A stretch of DNA of 6,221 bases. It comes from an uncultured Rhodobacter sp. GTDB lineage: Bacteria > Pseudomonadota > Alphaproteobacteria > Rhodobacterales > Rhodobacteraceae. The notes below the pieces were generated by a model, which was not told the DNA's origin, ran no database searches, and saw only the letters and a list, made by a program, of their open reading frames with translations. Positions within the stretch are counted from its first letter, which is position 1; each line of letters starts with the position of its first letter. Below, piece after piece: positions 4,454-6,221 of this stretch. The stretch is taken from positions 1 through 6,221 of the forward strand of contig CALGTJ010000087.1 in assembly GCA_937901435.1 (NCBI GenBank), read 5' to 3'. Position numbers and translations under genes: made by a program.

Positions 4454-5734
4454 GTGGACAATATCTGTCACAGTGAGAGCCACATCATTAGCGTTTCGCG
4501 TCGCATCTTTACCCTTGGCCTTGGTCTTGCCAGCCTGAGCGCCTGTTCCGGCACGACATCGGCCATCCGCAGCGCCACACCCGTGGCAGCCACCAACCGG
4601 TTTCGACCCACGCCAAACCCGGCCTTTGACGCCTGGGTTGGCGGGTTTCGGACCCGGGCCGCGGCCAAGGGCATTTCGCAAAGCACGCTGAGCACGGCGT
4701 TTCGGGACGTGGGGTATTTGCCCGACGTGATCGAGCGGGATCGCAACCAGACCGAGACCGACCGGTCGTTAGAGGATTACGTCTCTATCGCGGCGGGGGA
4801 TGACAAGGTGAAGATGGGGCGCGAGGTCTATGCGCGCTACGCCGCGACACTGGCGCGGATCGAGGCGAAATACGGCGTCGAGGCCAAGGTGGTCACGGGC
4901 GTTTGGGGGGTCGAAAGCTTTTTCGGCACACGGCGCGGCGATATTCCGGTGATCTCTGCGGTCTCGACGCTGGCCTTTGACGGGCGGCGTGGGGCGTTCT
5001 TTGAACAACAGTTGATGGCGGCGCTGCGCATTCTGCAACGGGGCGACACCACGGCGGCGAATATGACCGGCAGTTGGGCCGGCGCGATGGGGCACACACA
5101 GTTCATCCCGACCTCGTTCGAGGCCTATGCGGTTGATTTCACCGGCGACGGGCGGCGCGACATCTGGTCGGACGATCCCACGGACGCGCTTGCCTCGACC
5201 GCCGCCTATCTCAGCCGCTCGGGCTGGGTCAAAGGGCAGCCATGGGGCGTCGAGGTCAAGCTGCCCGCAGGGTTCAACACCGGGCTGACCGGACGCGGCA
5301 CGACGCGCCAACCGTCGGACTGGGCCGCGATGGGCGTGCGCGATATGCGCGGCGCTGTGGTGCCCAACCACTCGGCGGCCTCGATCATTATTCCCGCCGG
5401 GGCCAGCGGTCCGGCCTTTATGACATTCCGCAATTTCACAGCCATCACCCGATATAACAACGCCGAGAAATATGTGATCGGCGTTGGACATTTATCGGAT
5501 CGCGTGGCGGGAGGCGGGCCAATTCAGGGGCGCTATCCCAATGATGCCAACGGGATGAGCAAGGCCGACCGCCAAAAGATGCAGCAGCGGCTGACGGCCA
5601 AAGGCTTTGACACCGGGGGCACCGATGGGGTGATCGGCCCCAAGACCCGCGCTGCGATCAGCGCCTATCAGGGGCAGAGCGGGATAAGCGTGACGGGCGA
5701 GCCGTCACTGGATCTGTTGCGCCGGTTGGGGTGA
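4454..5734 (+). CDS. Lytic murein transglycosylase, MltB type (GH103), with C-terminal peptidoglycan-binding domain; probable Tat lipoprotein
   Basis: The enzyme cleaves the MurNAc-GlcNAc bond of peptidoglycan, leaving 1,6-anhydro-MurNAc ends. Numbered from GTG 4454 (426 aa), SRRIFTLGLGLASLSAC is a lipoprotein signal with a Tat-like twin Arg and lipobox Cys at residue 31. The catalytic domain runs from about 58 to 355. GVWGVESFFG holds the probable catalytic Glu (residue 154, codon 4913-4915). GSWAGAMGHTQFIP, DFTGDGRRDIW and GWVKGQPWG are GH103 hallmarks. Residues 368-426 are a PG_binding_1 domain (LTAKGFDTGGTDGVIGPKTR). The frame is open from 4322, with starts at TTG 4322, ATG 4358, ATG 4373 and GTG 4454. 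All leave an unusually long segment before the signal, and none has a well-spaced ribosome-binding site. Homologous signals usually begin a few residues before the RR, where this gene has ATT at 4487 (a 415-aa product). GTG 4454 is a compromise. The gene is convergent with the LysM-protein gene and probably monocistronic. Confidence 0.93.
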   Translation: MDNICHSESHIISVSRRIFTLGLGLASLSACSGTTSAIRSATPVAATNRFRPTPNPAFDAWVGGFRTRAAAKGISQSTLSTAFRDVGYLPDVIERDRNQTETDRSLEDYVSIAAGDDKVKMGREVYARYAATLARIEAKYGVEAKVVTGVWGVESFFGTRRGDIPVISAVSTLAFDGRRGAFFEQQLMAALRILQRGDTTAANMTGSWAGAMGHTQFIPTSFEAYAVDFTGDGRRDIWSDDPTDALASTAAYLSRSGWVKGQPWGVEVKLPAGFNTGLTGRGTTRQPSDWAAMGVRDMRGAVVPNHSAASIIIPAGASGPAFMTFRNFTAITRYNNAEKYVIGVGHLSDRVAGGGPIQGRYPNDANGMSKADRQKMQQRLTAKGFDTGGTDGVIGPKTRAAISAYQGQSGISVTGEPSLDLLRRLG

Positions 5735-5746
5735 ATTTGCGCCAGC

Positions 5747-5773
5747 CTCAGGGTTCTCAGGGTTCTCAGGGTT
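5747..5773. repeat. 9-bp tandem repeat, three perfect copies
   Basis: CTCAGGGTT is repeated three times at 5747-5755, 5756-5764 and 5765-5773. The block begins 13 bases after the transglycosylase stop and ends exactly at the stop codon (5774-5776) of the convergent LysM-protein gene. No strong hairpin with a T run is seen in this gap. CTATTC and GAATAG (5774-5787) form a small stem inside the end of the LysM gene. Confidence 0.9.
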
Positions 5774-6221
5774 CTATTCGGGAATAGCAAAGACCTGTCC
5801 CGGATAGATCAGATTTGGATTGCGGATGCGATCCTTGTTGGCCTCAAAGACGCGCACATACAAAAACCCGTCGCCATATTCCTTAGAGGCAATGCCCCAC
5901 AGGGTATTTCCGGGCTGTACGGTCAGCACTGCAATCGCGGTTTGCTTGCTGTCCTCGGCGCGGGTGTCGAGCGCGGCCAGCACCTCTGGTTCTTCGCGTT
6001 TAAAGGGGGTCTCGACACGCGAGGTCACCGTCCCGCTTTCGTTCACCTCATCGACGCGCAGGGTATAGACGCCCGTATCCACTTCTGGCAGAGGCATCCG
6101 CCATTGGCCGTCGGCGGCGATCTGGGCGATCTCGATGGGCTTGTTGTTCAGATAGGCGCGCACAAACCCCTGCCCTGCCCCACGCCCGCCAAGGGCGACA
6201 TCACCCGCCGGGTCATAGGTG
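5774..6221 (-). CDS. LysM domain protein, C-terminal part (N-terminus outside window)
   Basis: The minus strand is open from the right edge of the window to TAG 5776-5774, giving 148 complete codons. The last 50 or so residues are a LysM domain (VQPGNTLWGIASKEYGDG, then NPNLIYPGQVFAIPE), which binds the GlcNAc-containing glycan of peptidoglycan. Before it comes a beta-rich segment (GFVRAYLNNKPIEIAQIAAD, then GVYTLRVDEVNESG) resembling an Ig-like repeat. A linker containing PFKREEPEV joins the two. This order, extracellular Ig-like region then C-terminal LysM, is familiar in Rhodobacterales cell-envelope proteins, usually several hundred residues long with an N-terminal membrane or signal segment. 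GTG 6163 is in frame, but the open frame and the conserved segment continue upstream of it (TYDPAGDVALGGRG), so it is an internal Val, not the start. The gene converges with the transglycosylase across a 39-base gap. Confidence 0.88.
   Translation of the reverse strand, partial: TYDPAGDVALGGRGAGQGFVRAYLNNKPIEIAQIAADGQWRMPLPEVDTGVYTLRVDEVNESGTVTSRVETPFKREEPEVLAALDTRAEDSKQTAIAVLTVQPGNTLWGIASKEYGDGFLYVRVFEANKDRIRNPNLIYPGQVFAIPE

Noticed and set aside
4276..4476. 66-codon plus-strand open frame (MTKPYFSLSDRASG...) ahead of the transglycosylase
   Set aside because: Only a weak GGA precedes the ATG, no homologue is recognised, and it overlaps the open upstream extension of the transglycosylase frame. 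It could be revisited if conserved elsewhere.
4769..5491. 240-codon minus-strand open frame opposite the transglycosylase
   Set aside because: It is antisense to GH103 motifs and has the Arg/Gly/His-rich composition of a shadow frame.

Overview
The base composition (GC-rich, strong C/G third-position bias) and the protein families point to an alphaproteobacterium, most likely of the Rhodobacterales/Roseobacter group. This is inferred from the style of the genes; there is no rRNA or other marker in the window.

Layout, left to right. (1) 1-495, minus strand: the first 165 codons of a multi-pass membrane protein that runs off the left edge. (2) 496-732: a divergent intergenic region with strong nested dyads and a possible 23-codon ORF (665-736) whose stop overlaps the next start. 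(3) 733-2415, plus strand: a complete 560-aa ABC exporter of the cyclic-peptide/siderophore type (YojI, PvdE, SyrD family). (4) 2416-2473: a short convergent gap with 14-bp tandem repeats inside an 8-bp inverted repeat. (5) 2474-3851, minus strand: a SARP/BTAD-type transcriptional activator whose C-terminal half looks like a decayed class III cyclase domain. Its first 32 codons are in a different frame, separated from the main frame by an apparent one-base insertion near 3755. (6) 3852-4453: about 600 bases without a convincing gene, holding an AT-rich island (about 4061-4142) with direct and inverted repeats, probably control DNA for the divergent flanking genes. (7) 4454-5734, plus strand: a lytic murein transglycosylase (MltB-type, GH103) with a probable Tat-type lipoprotein signal and a C-terminal peptidoglycan-binding domain; its start codon is unclear. 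(8) 5735-5773: a gap mostly filled by three copies of a 9-bp repeat. (9) 5774-6221, minus strand: the C-terminal part of a LysM-domain protein that runs off the right edge.

How the genes relate. Gene pairs alternate between divergent and convergent, so there is no large operon. The two right-hand genes share a peptidoglycan theme but converge, so they are not co-transcribed. The exporter is an orphan: no NRPS, siderophore or RiPP enzyme genes are visible. The convergent SARP-type gene could regulate it, but nothing in the sequence proves a link. The points most worth a second look are the exporter leader (small coupled ORF plus competing hairpins around its Shine-Dalgarno), the frameshifted regulator with its cyclase-like remnant and internal in-frame tandem repeats, the AT-rich island, and the unusual start of the transglycosylase.
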